Part shown: positions 35,613 to 47,459 of the stretch, piece by piece
How positions within the stretch are numbered: position 1 is the first letter of the stretch
Layout: every line of letters begins with the position of its first letter
Assembly: GCF_029852145.1 (NCBI RefSeq)
Contig: NC_079979.1
Location: 10,518,642 to 10,582,641, forward strand
Source of the DNA: Microplitis mediator
Taxonomy: Eukaryota; Arthropoda; Insecta; Hymenoptera; Braconidae
Reading direction: 5' to 3'
DNA length: 64,000 bases
The notes under the pieces: generated by a model
Told to the model about the DNA's origin: nothing
What the model saw: only the letters and a program-made list of their open reading frames with translations
Database searches by the model: none
Position numbers and translations under genes: made by a program

Positions 35613-37036
35613 TGTTATGTCCGCCGCTTAATTTTTAATTATTTATCCGGGATTTCTCCCTTTGGTAGCGATAGTAATTTTTGGACAAGCGGGTTGGAGG
35701 GTGCGGACAACAATAAAGAATACGAGGAAGAAATTATCTTCCTATAATTTATTATTTATAGTGGATCTTTTCGAAAATTAAGAACCCAAACGTCTTCGAA
35801 GAGACTGGTGCTCTTGTTTAAGCCAAAAGTATTTTATGATAGATAGAAAAATTGGTTCTTCACCTACCTTTCGATGTAACTTCTTCTAGCACGGCAGATT
35901 TTACCCCTCCAGAACGTTGCAGCTCGCTTGACCTTCCTCCTAGGATTTGGGTTGAGTGGGCGCGGCTGGGTTATAGGATAAGACCTTATGTACTACTCTC
36001 GAATGAAAACCGCAAGGTTGGAGTGATGAACTTTGTCTTTATTTTGATGGTTCAAATTACAACGTTTTTAACTAAACGTCACTTATTCACTCTAGTTTTC
36101 ACAATTTTAAGTTTACTTTATATTATAGGATTATTTATACTTGACAATTATTTTATTAAGATTTTAATTTATATTTAATGCGTCCTTTTTCACACCCGAA
36201 AAGTGGTTTTATGCGCAAATTAACTCGGCACGAGATGGAATCGCAAATTCACGTGATTTGCGTCACTGGTTCGATCGTACCGGATGTTTTTATAAATCCG
36301 ACAAATATTGTACTAGACGAACGATTACTACAGTTGCGTCAGATCGAATTTTAGATCAATATTTGAGGATTTTTAATAATAATTTGAATTCAATTACTGA
36401 TTATTCAACGCCGAAACGAATTCCTGCAATAATTGGATACAAAAGATTTTTGTTTTAAGTGCCTTACTGATTATTCGACGCCTAGGGCGGATTCCTGCAG
36501 TAAGGTTAGTGATAAATTCACGATCTTTGACTATTTCTTATTGATTATTTCGACGCCTTAGCGGGTTCCTGCAATAAGAACTAGTCTAGATAAATTAAGA
36601 AATGCCTTATTGATTATTTCAACGCCGAAACGGATTCCTGCAATAAGGTTTATGATAAAAATATTAAAAATCCTCTTATTGACTTTTCAACGCCTAGGGC
36701 GGAATCCTGCAATAAGAGTGCACGAAATTTCGACGTTCGAATCTTCGCGGACCGTAAGTTTTAAGAACCGACTAGCCCTGAGCTATGGGTGCTCAGGCTT
36801 TTTATAAACTTTGATTGGTAATTTGATGGGGAATTTATAATCATTGTCATTGGTGGAAAGTGACGACAGTTTATTATTTATTCGTTAAACTTATTGCAGG
36901 TGTCTTCCCACTATTCTTTGCCGCATAAAAAGGTGAAAAAGCTGACGCTGCGTTTTCGCGCGCTTTTCAAAGAGGAGCTCAGAAATAATTATTTTAAATA
37001 ATTATAAAAATGAAAAAAAATTATTTGGACATAACA
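35613..37036 (-). repeat. Element C 3' LTR
   Basis: This LTR is reverse-oriented, 1,424 bp, offset from its partner by exactly 14,772 bp. It carries five stem-loop units at about 36,391-36,718. A 108-codon frame on the plus strand (TTG start) is shared with the partner and partly with the solo LTR, but runs against transcription of the element. Confidence 0.9.
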
Positions 37037-37507
37037 ATCCCCCGGAAAGTAAGAGGGTTGCAAAACTCTGTTGCTTTCCTAAACATATGTCCCCTCTTTC
37101 GAAAAGCTTGCGATAACGCTTACAAATTTTTTAAAAAAATGTCTTATAACTATATATGATTATATAGGATACATAAGATGTATAAGATTATTTTTGTGTG
37201 TTTATCCTTTATATATATAGCTATGATATTTATAATATATGCCTGTATATGATGTAATTCCTTAAATTTAGGCGTACAATTTTTGTTTTCCTAACAGAAA
37301 ATATTAATTCTCATATTTTGACAGGTTCGTGATAACGCTTACAACAAAATTTTGAAATTCTAAAGGGCGGTTTATATTTTACACTTCCAAAGTATCATTC
37401 GCATTTAGTTTACATGGAACTTGTTACTCTCGACTGTTTAATTTAATAAATGATCGAGATTAAAAGCGAGTGTTTCAAAATTTGAGTAATTTGTGATTAA
37501 ATAGTAT
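37037..37507 (-). other. Element C interior, 3' end, up to the BEL target site
   Basis: Non-coding. Next to the LTR the minus strand has a C/G-rich purine run (CCGGGGGAT) as a possible polypurine primer. The BEL target duplication AGTAT is at 37503-37507. Confidence 0.6.
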
Positions 37508-38584
37508 TGTAAAATATTAACTTAAAAACTACATTAAATATTTATTTGCTGGATCGGGATGGTGAAAGAAATAGGAAGTCACTGATTTGGTGTATTGTCC
37601 ATATTTAATAAAAATAAATCACAGATAATAGCGTAGAGTACAAGAGTCGATCACGAGTTTATATTAGAGCACTTATTGAACATTATTCGATTGCATTTGA
37701 GTTTAATTGAGTTTTATATAAATTGCATGGCACCGTACACATGAACATTATATTATATACATATAGAGCGTAGTTGAAGATCGAGTTTGTTGAGTTTAAT
37801 GAATACGAGTTTATAAATTTACACGGCACCATACACGTGAATTAATTTATACAAAAGAGCGCAATAAAGAGTAAATTATTAACAATTAATGATTTACAAA
37901 TATCATCAATAGTTCGAGTATACATTTTTGTCACAATTAATTTTGATACGCGACATTGAGAACGAGTAAGAGCCGAGTATGAACTTAATAGATGCTTAGC
38001 GAGCCGAGTCTGAACGTATAATAATTACTTTGCAGTCACAAATAAAATTTGATATTGATTTTTGAGATTAAGATTACTGGATGACTGAATGATGACATCA
38101 GTCACACCAGTTGACATCATGTCCAAGTAAATAGTTAATCGATGAGTAATGAAAGTAAATATAATTAAGAATAATTATTTGTGGCTGCAAAGTCACGTGA
38201 TTGCGAGCATATGTATATATAGATATATAACCGGCATGTTAATTTGACACGTGGTCAACACAAAATGATCACAGATTTTATAAATTAAATTGAGAATGAA
38301 AATAAAAAATATAGATGAATAATAATACCTGATGAGTTTGCGAGTGGTAATCAAAATTAATTAATTAACTGAGCACGATAATTAACACGATGTAATTAGA
38401 ATAATAATACTGACAGCACGTGGTGTTCTATGCCATGTGTTGTAGAATAATGCCAGTTGCCACGTAGCTGGCTATCGAGTTGAAATTCCGAGTATCAGAG
38501 GGCGCGTCGATAGCAGCACCTCTGGTATAGTAGAGCGTCGAGTTATCAAATGTTCTGGCGCGAACATTAGAAATTTACGCAACA
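37508..38584 (-). repeat. BEL 3' LTR
   Basis: 1,077 bp, identical by eye to the 5' LTR except at 38462. It is rich in the word CGAGT. Confidence 0.9.
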
Positions 38585-38661
38585 TTCCGCCCGCCATCAG
38601 GAACAGAGTTGCTGATTATGATCTTGAGTACCTGATGATTGGTGAGTAGATTGCCATTGAG

Positions 38662-41600
38662 TTAGGCATCTGGTTCTGGAGCAAGTGGTAAGAGTGCGAG
38701 CTTGGCAATTGGACGAGTGAGAGTACCAGTGGCTGTTTGAATGGTTACCACTCGAGTGAGGTTGTCCTTCCCTGGATGGAGTGCAGTCACTTTCGCGAGT
38801 GGCCATCGAGTTGGTGGAGTTCGTTCATCAGTGAGAAGGACTAGTGAGCCGAGTTTGATGTCGTTGCGAGCATGATGCCACTTGGTTCGAGCCAGATGAC
38901 GTTGAATGTAACTGGTAGACCAGTGATTCCAAAAATGCTGGACACGTTGCTGAATGAACTGCCAGCGAGAGTCTTGATACTTCTGTATCCATGAGTGAAG
39001 GTTCAGGGATTGCAACGATTGGTCTCCCAATGAGAAAATGACCTGGAGTGAGCGATGAAGGATCCTGAGGATCGTCGGATAGAGCCTCCAATGGTCTCGA
39101 GTTCAATATCCCCTCCACTTGCGTTAGAAGAGTCGTAAGTTCTTCAAACGTGAAGGCTGATTCTCCGAGTGTGCGAGTTAGGTGATGTTTCACTGATTTC
39201 ACTGCGGCTTCCCATTTACCACCCATATGGGGAGCAGCAGGAGGATTGAAATGCCATGTGATTTGATGCACAGTGGCCCAATCGAGTAGAGCATGAGATT
39301 CTTGAGTGCCTTGAGTGAAGAGCCGCTTGAGTTCCGAGTACGCGCCTTGGAATGTCGTTCCACAGTCGCTGTAGAGTGCTATACATATCCCTCGACGGTG
39401 AATAAACCGTCGGAGAGCTGCTATAAAACCTGATGATGAGTAGTTGCTGACAAGGTCGACGTGAACTGCTGATGTGGTCAGACAGACAAACACACAGATC
39501 CAGCCCTTGTATATCCTGGATCCTCGACCTTTCCATGATTTTATTGATACTGGACCAGCGTAATCGACTCCAGTGTGAGAAAATGGTGGCGCTGGAGTGA
39601 CACGTTGAGTTGGGAGTTGTCCCATTAATTGCTGAGCGCGAACACATCGATGACGAGCACAGACGAGACATTTGAGTATGTGTGAACGTACTGGTTGACG
39701 TCCACCAATGATCCAGTATCGGAGTCGAGTATGAGCGAGTGTGAGTTGAGTACCACCATGCATGGTACGCTGATGGGCATCAGAGATGACGAGTCGAGTT
39801 AGAGCAGCATCACGAGGTAGAATTGCAGGATGCTTCTGTTGATCTGAGTTTGGAGCATTTTCCAATCTCCCCCCTACTCGGATGATGCCATCGGTGTCTT
39901 GATAGGCCACCAACCGAGCAAATGGGTGATCCTTTGGCCATGATGCCTGTTTTTCGAGTAATTGGAGTTCAGAGTAGAAATGAATACGTTGAGTTTCCTT
40001 GATGCAGAACTGGAGTGCGAGGTTGATTTCAGTTGATGTGAGTGGGCGAGCGAGAGTCGAGTGTGGTATGCGTTTGATTATATCGCGTACCCTCCCACAG
40101 ATTGCTGTAACTCTGAGCATACGCAATAGTGGGATTGGACGTTCCATTAGCGTCCAAGACGAGTTGAGTGGTTGAGCCGAAACATAGAGTGATTTGACTG
40201 GACGTTCTTCCAGGTGAGTAACTGCATCTTTATGAATAGGACTGGTTGGCCAGGACGGCGAGTCTTCGAGCAACCATGATGGGCCAGACCACCATAGTTG
40301 ATGAGTTTTAAGCTGACTGGTTGTCAAGCCTCGAGTTGCACAATCTGCTGGATTGTCAGTGCCAGGGACAAACTTCCAGTGGCCATCTGGAATTAGTTCT
40401 TGAATAAATGACACCCTATTCCTGACAAAGTCTTTCCAGCGAGACGGGTGCGAGTGTATCCACGTGAGCGTGATTGATGAATCGGTCCAAAGATATGTTG
40501 GCACATGCGAGTAGTTGAGTGTAGTCTGGCAGTGTTTGACGAGTTTTGCCAACATGTGAGCCGCGGTGAGTTCCAAGCGTGGAATCGTTAGGGGTTTCAA
40601 CGGTGCCACCTTGGTTTTAGAGCAAAGCAGCGTAACCTTTGCCCTCTGAGTTCGAGTTGTTGGTAGGACCTTGATAAATACTGCCGCAGCCATCGCCAAT
40701 TGCGAGGCATCGGAGAATCCATGGATTTCTAGAGCCGAGTTCGTGGACGAGTGGATCCATCTGGGAATCTTGATGATATGAATCATATCGAGTTGAGTTT
40801 TGAATGAAGTCCATTTCTGTCGTAATTCTGCAGACAATGGAGTGTCCCAGCCGAGTTTTACAAGCCAAAGTTCCTGCATGAACATTTTGGCTTGAATTAT
40901 GAGTGGTGATAGGAATCCCAGTGGATCAAAGATCTGAGCAATCTCTGATAGAATTGCACGCTTCGTGCATGGTTGAGTTGAGCATGGTGGCGAGTGTTTG
41001 AAAGAGAATTGATCCTTGTTTGAAGACCAGTACATCCCAAGAATTTTGGTGCTGACTTCTGGATCCTCTATTTTATATTGTGTAATCGCTTCCGCACGAT
41101 TGAGCTGAAGTAGTTTGCGATGATTGCTTGCCCATTTGGCGAGTGGGAATCCGCCCGCCTTGCACAGACCCTCGATGTCATTTGCAACTGCTTGCAATGA
41201 CTCGAGATCATCTGCGCCTCCGGAAATGTCGTCGACATACCGACCTTTAGTGAGTGGATCGATTGCGAGTGGGAATCTATGTCCTTCATCTTCGACCAAT
41301 TGGAGCAGGGCTCGAACAGCAAGAAATGGAGCTGATTTAGTCCCATAAGTAACTGTGGTGAGTTTGAAGGGGATGATGTTTCCTTCCTCATCAAACCAGA
41401 GTATTTGTTGCAGGCCTTGGTCCTTTTCGTGAACCAAAATCTGTCGATACATTTTGGTAACATCTGTGATGAAGATGAACCGGTGTTGTCGCGAGCTGAT
41501 GAGTACGTCGAAGATGTTAACGAGTAATTTTGGCCCGGTATGCATGATGTCGTTGAGTGAGAGTCCTGAACTGGTTGGTTTTGAGCCGTTGAAGACCACA

Positions 41601-42724
41601 CGGATCTTGAAGTTGTTGTTGTCCTCCTTCAGTACCCCATGGTGGGGTAGGAAGTATTGAATTGATGATGTAGATGATGCCGCAGGCACCATGTGCTTGA
41701 GTTCGAGATACTCTGCCATGAAGTTCATGTAGAGTGTTTTGAGCCGAGCATCATGATCAAGTCGTCGCATGAGCTGTTGTAAGCAGCGACGAGCTGCTGT
41801 GTATGAGTTCCCCAGCTGTTGCGGGTCTGATATCAATGGCAGTCTGACGATGTATCTGCCAGAACTGTCTCGAGTGTGAGTGTCCCGGAAGTGAGCTTCA
41901 CAAGCCTCTTCTTCGGGAGTTAATGAGCGTAGTTGAGTTGAACTGACCTCTTCCTGGAGCCAGAACCGAGTTAATAAGTCTTGAAGATCTTGATCATGAT
42001 GATTGGAGACAGCATGATGAATTCTCAGTGGTTTGTTGAGCCGAGCTTGGACTGGACCAATGAGAATCCAGCCAAAAATTGTATTCTGGGCGAGTAATCC
42101 AGGAGATTTGCACTTGATGATTTCGCCAGTGATGACCTGGCCGTAGTAATCAGCTCCAAGGATGACATCCGTTGGACCTGGGGTTCCAAACTCTGGATCT
42201 GCGAGCGTGAGATGCGAGTACTGTGCCAAGTCAGTATCTAGGACTTGGTCAGATGGTAATTGAGCAGTTAAACCACTGAGGATGTGAGCCTTTACTGTGA
42301 GTGATTGATCCGAGTAGTATGAGCGCAGAGTGAGAGTTGCACATCCCCTGGTATGGCCAGCTTTAGCTGCACCTATCCCTAGGATGGTAAGGTGTGATCG
42401 AGCACGAGAAATATTGAGCATTCTTACCAATGAATCTGAAACAAAGGATATCTCAGAACCGGTATCTAAGAGAATGCGTATTGGATGAGTACTTAACTTG
42501 GTCACTACGTAGACTTGACAAGTCGCTAGTAACGTAGCGTAATGATGAGTTTGAGTACAACCAGTTGTTGAGTTCTGAGTGGGCGAGTGATGAGTACGAG
42601 TGCTGCGATCATGAGTATGTTGAGCTTGAGTGTGGGCAAGAGTGTTGTTTGAGTGCGGTGAGCTTGTAGTAGGCGAGTGCGAGTGCGTGTCGAGTGCTTG
42701 AGTGTCGTGCGGAAGCGCAAATTC
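38662..42724 (-). CDS. pol: BEL/Pao Pol (protease, RT, RNase H, integrase), one frameshift near the end
   Basis: The frame opens directly after the TAA at 42725-42727. It reads through a Ser/Thr/His-rich linker into the DUF1758-type protease (LLDTGSE near 42,460), then RT with Y-V-D-D near 41,240, RNase H (FSDAS near 40,700 and later acidic residues), the H2C2 zinc region and an integrase with D, D, E all present (YSDCG near 39,370 and GGKWEAA near 39,225). At about 39,000 the reading passes to another frame, which carries the normal BEL C-terminal region to 38662. All catalytic residues that I can see are retained. The frameshift is probably a young mutation. Confidence 0.9.
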
Positions 42725-44272
42725 TTATTGAGTTTGAGCAGGAGCACCTTGAGTTTGCGTTGCAGGGATTCCTGGGTGAATCATTGAGTGGTGCTGTTCC
42801 TGACACACTCTGCAACGGAATGGTGATTTGCATGCCTCTACTCGATGATGTCCAAGGCAGTTTGGGCACAATCTGGCTTGGATCACCAGCTGAGTGCGTT
42901 GTTGGTTGGTAAGCTTGCCAAATTGATCACATCTGACCAAATAATGGTCACCTTGGCACAGGTCACACGGATACTGTGCTTTGGTCTCCACTTTGTGTTG
43001 AGCGCTTGCTGGTGTTGATGTTCCAGCCGGTTTTGGAGCCGAAGATGTTGCCACATGAGCGTAAGAGTTCTTCTGGGCTTTGGAGCTTGAGTGCGAGTGC
43101 GAGTGACTGGATTTGTGATGGTCACCAGCCTTGGCAGTACTTTCTTCGTACCTTTCTTGAGCACGAGCACGCTCTGTCAGGAATTGACGTAGCCGGTTGA
43201 GTTTTGGGAATTCAACAGAGGCTCCCAATGATAGTTCCCAAGCCTCACGAGTTGAGCGGTCGAGTTTTGAGATGATGATGTGAGTGAGCAGGTAGCAGTC
43301 CCCATCCTGGAGATTGACCTTTTGAGCCAAGAGCGCATTGATCGCCTCGTGGGTCTGATCAATCAGCGAGTAAAGTTGTTTTGACGAGCGCGAGGTGAGT
43401 GCTGGAAGATTGACCAGCTTGTCGAGCTGAGCACCGATGAGTAAGCGAGGTACATCATACCGTTTACAAATGGCACCCCAGGCGAGTGAGAAGCTCTCGT
43501 TGCACATGGGTGTGTTGGCGATTGCTTGAGCTGCTTGACCTGTAAGGTATGTCTTCAGGTAGTGAAGACGTTCGACGTCCTCCAGGCCAGCACGATTGAT
43601 TACCACGGACTTAAACATGTCCCTGAACTCTGGCCACTTGGCATAGTCGCCAGAGAATGGAGTGATGTTGAGTGGAGCGAGATTGACGCTGCTCTGTGAG
43701 CGTTGAGTCGAGTTCTGAACTTGAGTTGGTTGAGCTGGAGTGTCGAGTTCGTGGATGAGTGTAGATAGGCGAGTGCGAGCTCCCAGGTAAGACCGGTATG
43801 TTACATCAAAGATGCCATCCTTGATGTACGAGTGTTGGAGGAAGTCCTCCGTTGCGTTGGATGCCAGGTAGTCGTGGATAACGGAGAACTCCTGCCACTC
43901 CTGGGTGAGTACGTCGAGTCGAGCCTTGAGTGATGCTGCACCTGCCGCAGCGGTGAGTGCTGAAGCACGAGTTTCAATGTCAGAGATCAGCCTCAATCTG
44001 GACAGTTGACTGCTGATCCTGAGTTCGAGTTCGCATCCCTTGGCGGACTTCCTGCGAGTACGCTTCTTGGGATCTTGAGTGTCGAGTGCCTTGCGAGTCT
44101 CCGCATCAGTGATGTCGGAGTCGCTGGGATTACCAGGTAGATTTGGTAAGATCCCAGTTGGCGTGGTCGAGTGCTCATCACTTCCGGTGATGACGACGAT
44201 TGGAGTGAGTGGGAGAGAGGGAGAATCGTCCTTGGGCGCTCCATCTCCCTTCGAGTTCTTTTCATCAGCCAT
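42725..44272 (-). CDS. gag: BEL/Pao Gag (DUF1759 family)
   Basis: The ATG is at 44270-44272 and there are 515 codons to TAA at 42725-42727. An acidic, Pro/Ser-rich N-terminus is followed by a helical capsid-like region (residues ~190-390, DUF1759 type), then a Ser/His-rich linker and Cys/His knuckles at about residues 435-500 (CDLC, CPNC, CRVC). The downstream pol is in the same reading frame, and BEL elements normally make one polyprotein, so the TAA is either a lesion or a readthrough signal. Its context is CAA TAA GAA. Confidence 0.9.
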   Translation of the reverse strand: MADEKNSKGDGAPKDDSPSLPLTPIVVITGSDEHSTTPTGILPNLPGNPSDSDITDAETRKALDTQDPKKRTRRKSAKGCELELRISSQLSRLRLISDIETRASALTAAAGAASLKARLDVLTQEWQEFSVIHDYLASNATEDFLQHSYIKDGIFDVTYRSYLGARTRLSTLIHELDTPAQPTQVQNSTQRSQSSVNLAPLNITPFSGDYAKWPEFRDMFKSVVINRAGLEDVERLHYLKTYLTGQAAQAIANTPMCNESFSLAWGAICKRYDVPRLLIGAQLDKLVNLPALTSRSSKQLYSLIDQTHEAINALLAQKVNLQDGDCYLLTHIIISKLDRSTREAWELSLGASVEFPKLNRLRQFLTERARAQERYEESTAKAGDHHKSSHSHSHSSSKAQKNSYAHVATSSAPKPAGTSTPASAQHKVETKAQYPCDLCQGDHYLVRCDQFGKLTNQQRTQLVIQARLCPNCLGHHRVEACKSPFRCRVCQEQHHSMIHPGIPATQTQGAPAQTQ

Positions 44273-44366
44273 TGAATCTGATGATTAATTGTAGGATTAG
44301 AATTTATACGAGTATGAAAACACGAGTTTTTTCTGTGATCACTTTTACGCGGTTTTCACCATCCGA

Positions 44367-44383
44367 TCCGGCTCGAAGGACCA
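44367..44383 (-). promoter_or_regulatory. BEL primer-binding site (tRNA-Tyr)
   Basis: On the plus strand TCCGGCTCGAAGGACCA equals the 3' end of tRNA-Tyr with CCA, as conserved in animals. It sits three bases inside the 5' LTR at 44387. Confidence 0.85.
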
Positions 44384-44386
44384 TAA

Positions 44387-45463
44387 TGTAAAATATTAAC
44401 TTAAAAACTACATTAAATATTTATTTGCTGGATCGGGATGGTGAAAGAAATAGGAAGTCACTGATTTGGTGTATTGTCCATATTTAATAAAAATAAATCA
44501 CAGATAATAGCGTAGAGTACAAGAGTCGATCACGAGTTTATATTAGAGCACTTATTGAACATTATTCGATTGCATTTGAGTTTAATTGAGTTTTATATAA
44601 ATTGCATGGCACCGTACACATGAACATTATATTATATACATATAGAGCGTAGTTGAAGATCGAGTTTGTTGAGTTTAATGAATACGAGTTTATAAATTTA
44701 CACGGCACCATACACGTGAATTAATTTATACAAAAGAGCGCAATAAAGAGTAAATTATTAACAATTAATGATTTACAAATATCATCAATAGTTCGAGTAT
44801 ACATTTTTGTCACAATTAATTTTGATACGCGACATTGAGAACGAGTAAGAGCCGAGTATGAACTTAATAGATGCTTAGCGAGCCGAGTCTGAACGTATAA
44901 TAATTACTTTGCAGTCACAAATAAAATTTGATATTGATTTTTGAGATTAAGATTACTGGATGACTGAATGATGACATCAGTCACACCAGTTGACATCATG
45001 TCCAAGTAAATAGTTAATCGATGAGTAATGAAAGTAAATATAATTAAGAATAATTATTTGTGGCTGCAAAGTCACGTGATTGCGAGCATATGTATATATA
45101 GATATATAACCGGCATGTTAATTTGACACGTGGTCAACACAAAATGATCACAGATTTTATAAATTAAATTGAGAATGAAAATAAAAAATATAGATGAATA
45201 ATAATACCTGATGAGTTTGCGAGTGGTAATCAAAATTAATTAATTAACTGAGCACGATAATTAACACGATGTAATTAGAATAATAATACTGACAGCACGT
45301 GGTGTTCTATGCCATGTGTTGTAGAATAATGCCAGTTGCCGCGTAGCTGGCTATCGAGTTGAAATTCCGAGTATCAGAGGGCGCGTCGATAGCAGCACCT
45401 CTGGTATAGTAGAGCGTCGAGTTATCAAATGTTCTGGCGCGAACATTAGAAATTTACGCAACA
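44387..45463 (-). repeat. BEL 5' LTR
   Basis: 1,077 bp. See the partner at 37,508. Confidence 0.9.
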
Positions 45464-45468
45464 AGTAT

Positions 45469-47459
45469 TCATTTGAAATTTGATTCGTTTCCCCCCTTTT
45501 CTCCTTTTTTTTTCTTGAGAAAAGAAGGTTGAATACCTTTATGAGTTTATAACGTCAATTGAAATATATTCCCTTTTTTTTTTGTTTAATTTAAATTAAA
45601 ATATTTTCTATATTCAATTCAGATTGACATAATTTAGTGCAGTACCAATACCCTATTTAATTATAATTTTGGTAAAATCACGCGAATAATTTTCAAATCG
45701 TATATGAACAGAAGAAGGACAAAAAAAATAATTTAGTCTCGATATGATTATTTCTGTCTTAATATAAATTTTTCCTCTTCGAAGATGTATTTAAAATTTT
45801 TAGGTTTTATTTAAACTTACTGACTAATAAACTTGGTGTCATCTTAGATTTCACCTGACTGCTGCGTTTGTTGCATACTTATAATTTTTTTTTTTTTACT
45901 CTTAAATAAAATGCATCCATAAAAATTTAACGTAAAAAAAAAAAAAAATAAAATAAACGATCTGTAATACTCTTAAATTGCAAAAGAAAGAAATCTTGAG
46001 CCAAACAGAGTAATTGTAAATTTGGAAAATCTCAACATATGATTCATATATAATTGTAAAAGAAAAAAATAGGATAGAGAATGATGTCCAATATCGATTT
46101 AAAATCTCTTGGTTTTGAGATTTTATCATTTATCAAGTTCTTATTAAAATTTCTCTAGGCGTTACTTTAATCCCTTTTAGTGAGATTAGTATAACACGAT
46201 GTCTCCTGATCTAATGAAGACTTGGTGTTTAAATATAAATCTCGAAACACTGATATGTAACGTTTTTTTTTTTGAGCTCTGCAAGATTACATATGAGCTA
46301 TATGTGTCGATGACCCGGCACACAGTGGCGGAGTAACGTCAGCGTTTCTAACCTGACACCTGAGTGTCAGTATGTTACTGGTCGATTTTTGTGTACTTCT
46401 CGACCATTTATATTTTTCATTGAATCGAGAAATTTTAATTCTCTTGCGTTTTACGCTTGTACAAAAAAAACAAAAGTATTAGTTCGACTATTGGACCTTA
46501 ATAGTGAATAGGATACACTTTCTTGAATTTGAAGGATTCACGAATCATATCTATTTGTTATTTATCAAAAAGAAACAATTTAAATATTATTATTTTTTTT
46601 CGTTTAAAAAAAAAAAAATGAATGAGATTTATATGTAATTAAGCTTGCTCTGTTTAAATAAAGATTTCCTTCGCTTACGGTAATTTGATTCAAATTGAAA
46701 AAAAAAAAAAAAATATATAATGTGTTTGAAAGTATGAATCAATCTTACATATTAAAATTTTGATTATCGTATCGTTTGCATATTTTTAAAATCATATCAT
46801 CTGATATTATAGATAAAATAAAATGCATAATTTCTATAGATTTTTTTTTTTTGAAATTTTCATAAAATTTAAAGTGTATAGTATTAAGCTAATAATGAAC
46901 TTATTCTAACTCACAAAAGTTATTTCTTGACGCGTACAATTTATTTTCGAGATGATTCTGCATCAGTTGATTCTTCTGATATTCTTTTGTTGATTACGAC
47001 TTTTGGGGTGAATCAGGTCGAGTTGATTCGCTGGATATCTGTTGATCTGCATACGATGATTCTAAAGTGAGGCTTTGAAGATAATCTTGGGAGAGTTTTA
47101 GGGACATTTTCGTAGTTTCACTCGGATTGCTGCTTGAGTAGTAAATCGCCTGATTTTGCTCTTACATCGAAATTACATTGTCCTTATAGAAACCTCCGTT
47201 TTCTTGACTGGTTAATTAGTAAAATATCTTTCCTCTGCACTCCGTCGTTGATAGTTCAAGTTTTTCAGAAGCCCCCAAACACGAACATATATCTGGTAAT
47301 GTTTTTCCCGAATTCTGAAACCAAATCTAAAAGCGGATTATTGAAGGGTTAGTGATTAGTAATAACTGGTGAAAAGTGCTCGAGCTTCGGTCTGTTAGTA
47401 TTTTTAGATTTCTGAAATTTTGAAGGCCTCGAAAAAAAACATCAAGATAAAAAAAAAAA
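45469..47459 (-). other. Element C interior downstream of its ORF, non-coding
   Basis: Two kilobases of AT-rich sequence with homopolymers and no supported frame. A GC-richer patch at 46,300-46,385 contains the inverted words TGACACC/GGTGTCA-like around CCTGACACCTGAGTGTCAG (about 46,351-46,369), a short hairpin. This is where pol would be in a full element. Confidence 0.6.

Larger units (their letters stand above)
37503..45468 (-). mobile_element. BEL/Pao retrotransposon nested in element C, TSD AGTAT
   Basis: The LTRs are 37508-38584 and 44387-45463 (1,077 bp each, TGTAAAATAT...ACGCAACA), with AGTAT on both sides (37503-37507, 45464-45468). The only LTR difference I saw is A at 38462 against G at 45341, so it is recent. 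The primer site at 44367-44383 matches 17 nt of the tRNA-Tyr 3' end, three bases from the LTR. gag and pol share one frame, separated by a single TAA. Confidence 0.95.

Noticed and set aside
35852..36178. 108-codon frame in the C LTRs, partly shared with the solo LTR
   Set aside because: It starts with TTG, runs antisense to the element and is lost in the D LTR. Two of three differences from the solo LTR are synonymous, but sampling is too small to claim a gene.
39216..39671. Second long minus-strand frame inside BEL pol
   Set aside because: It is a shadow of the integrase coding frame, which holds all catalytic motifs.
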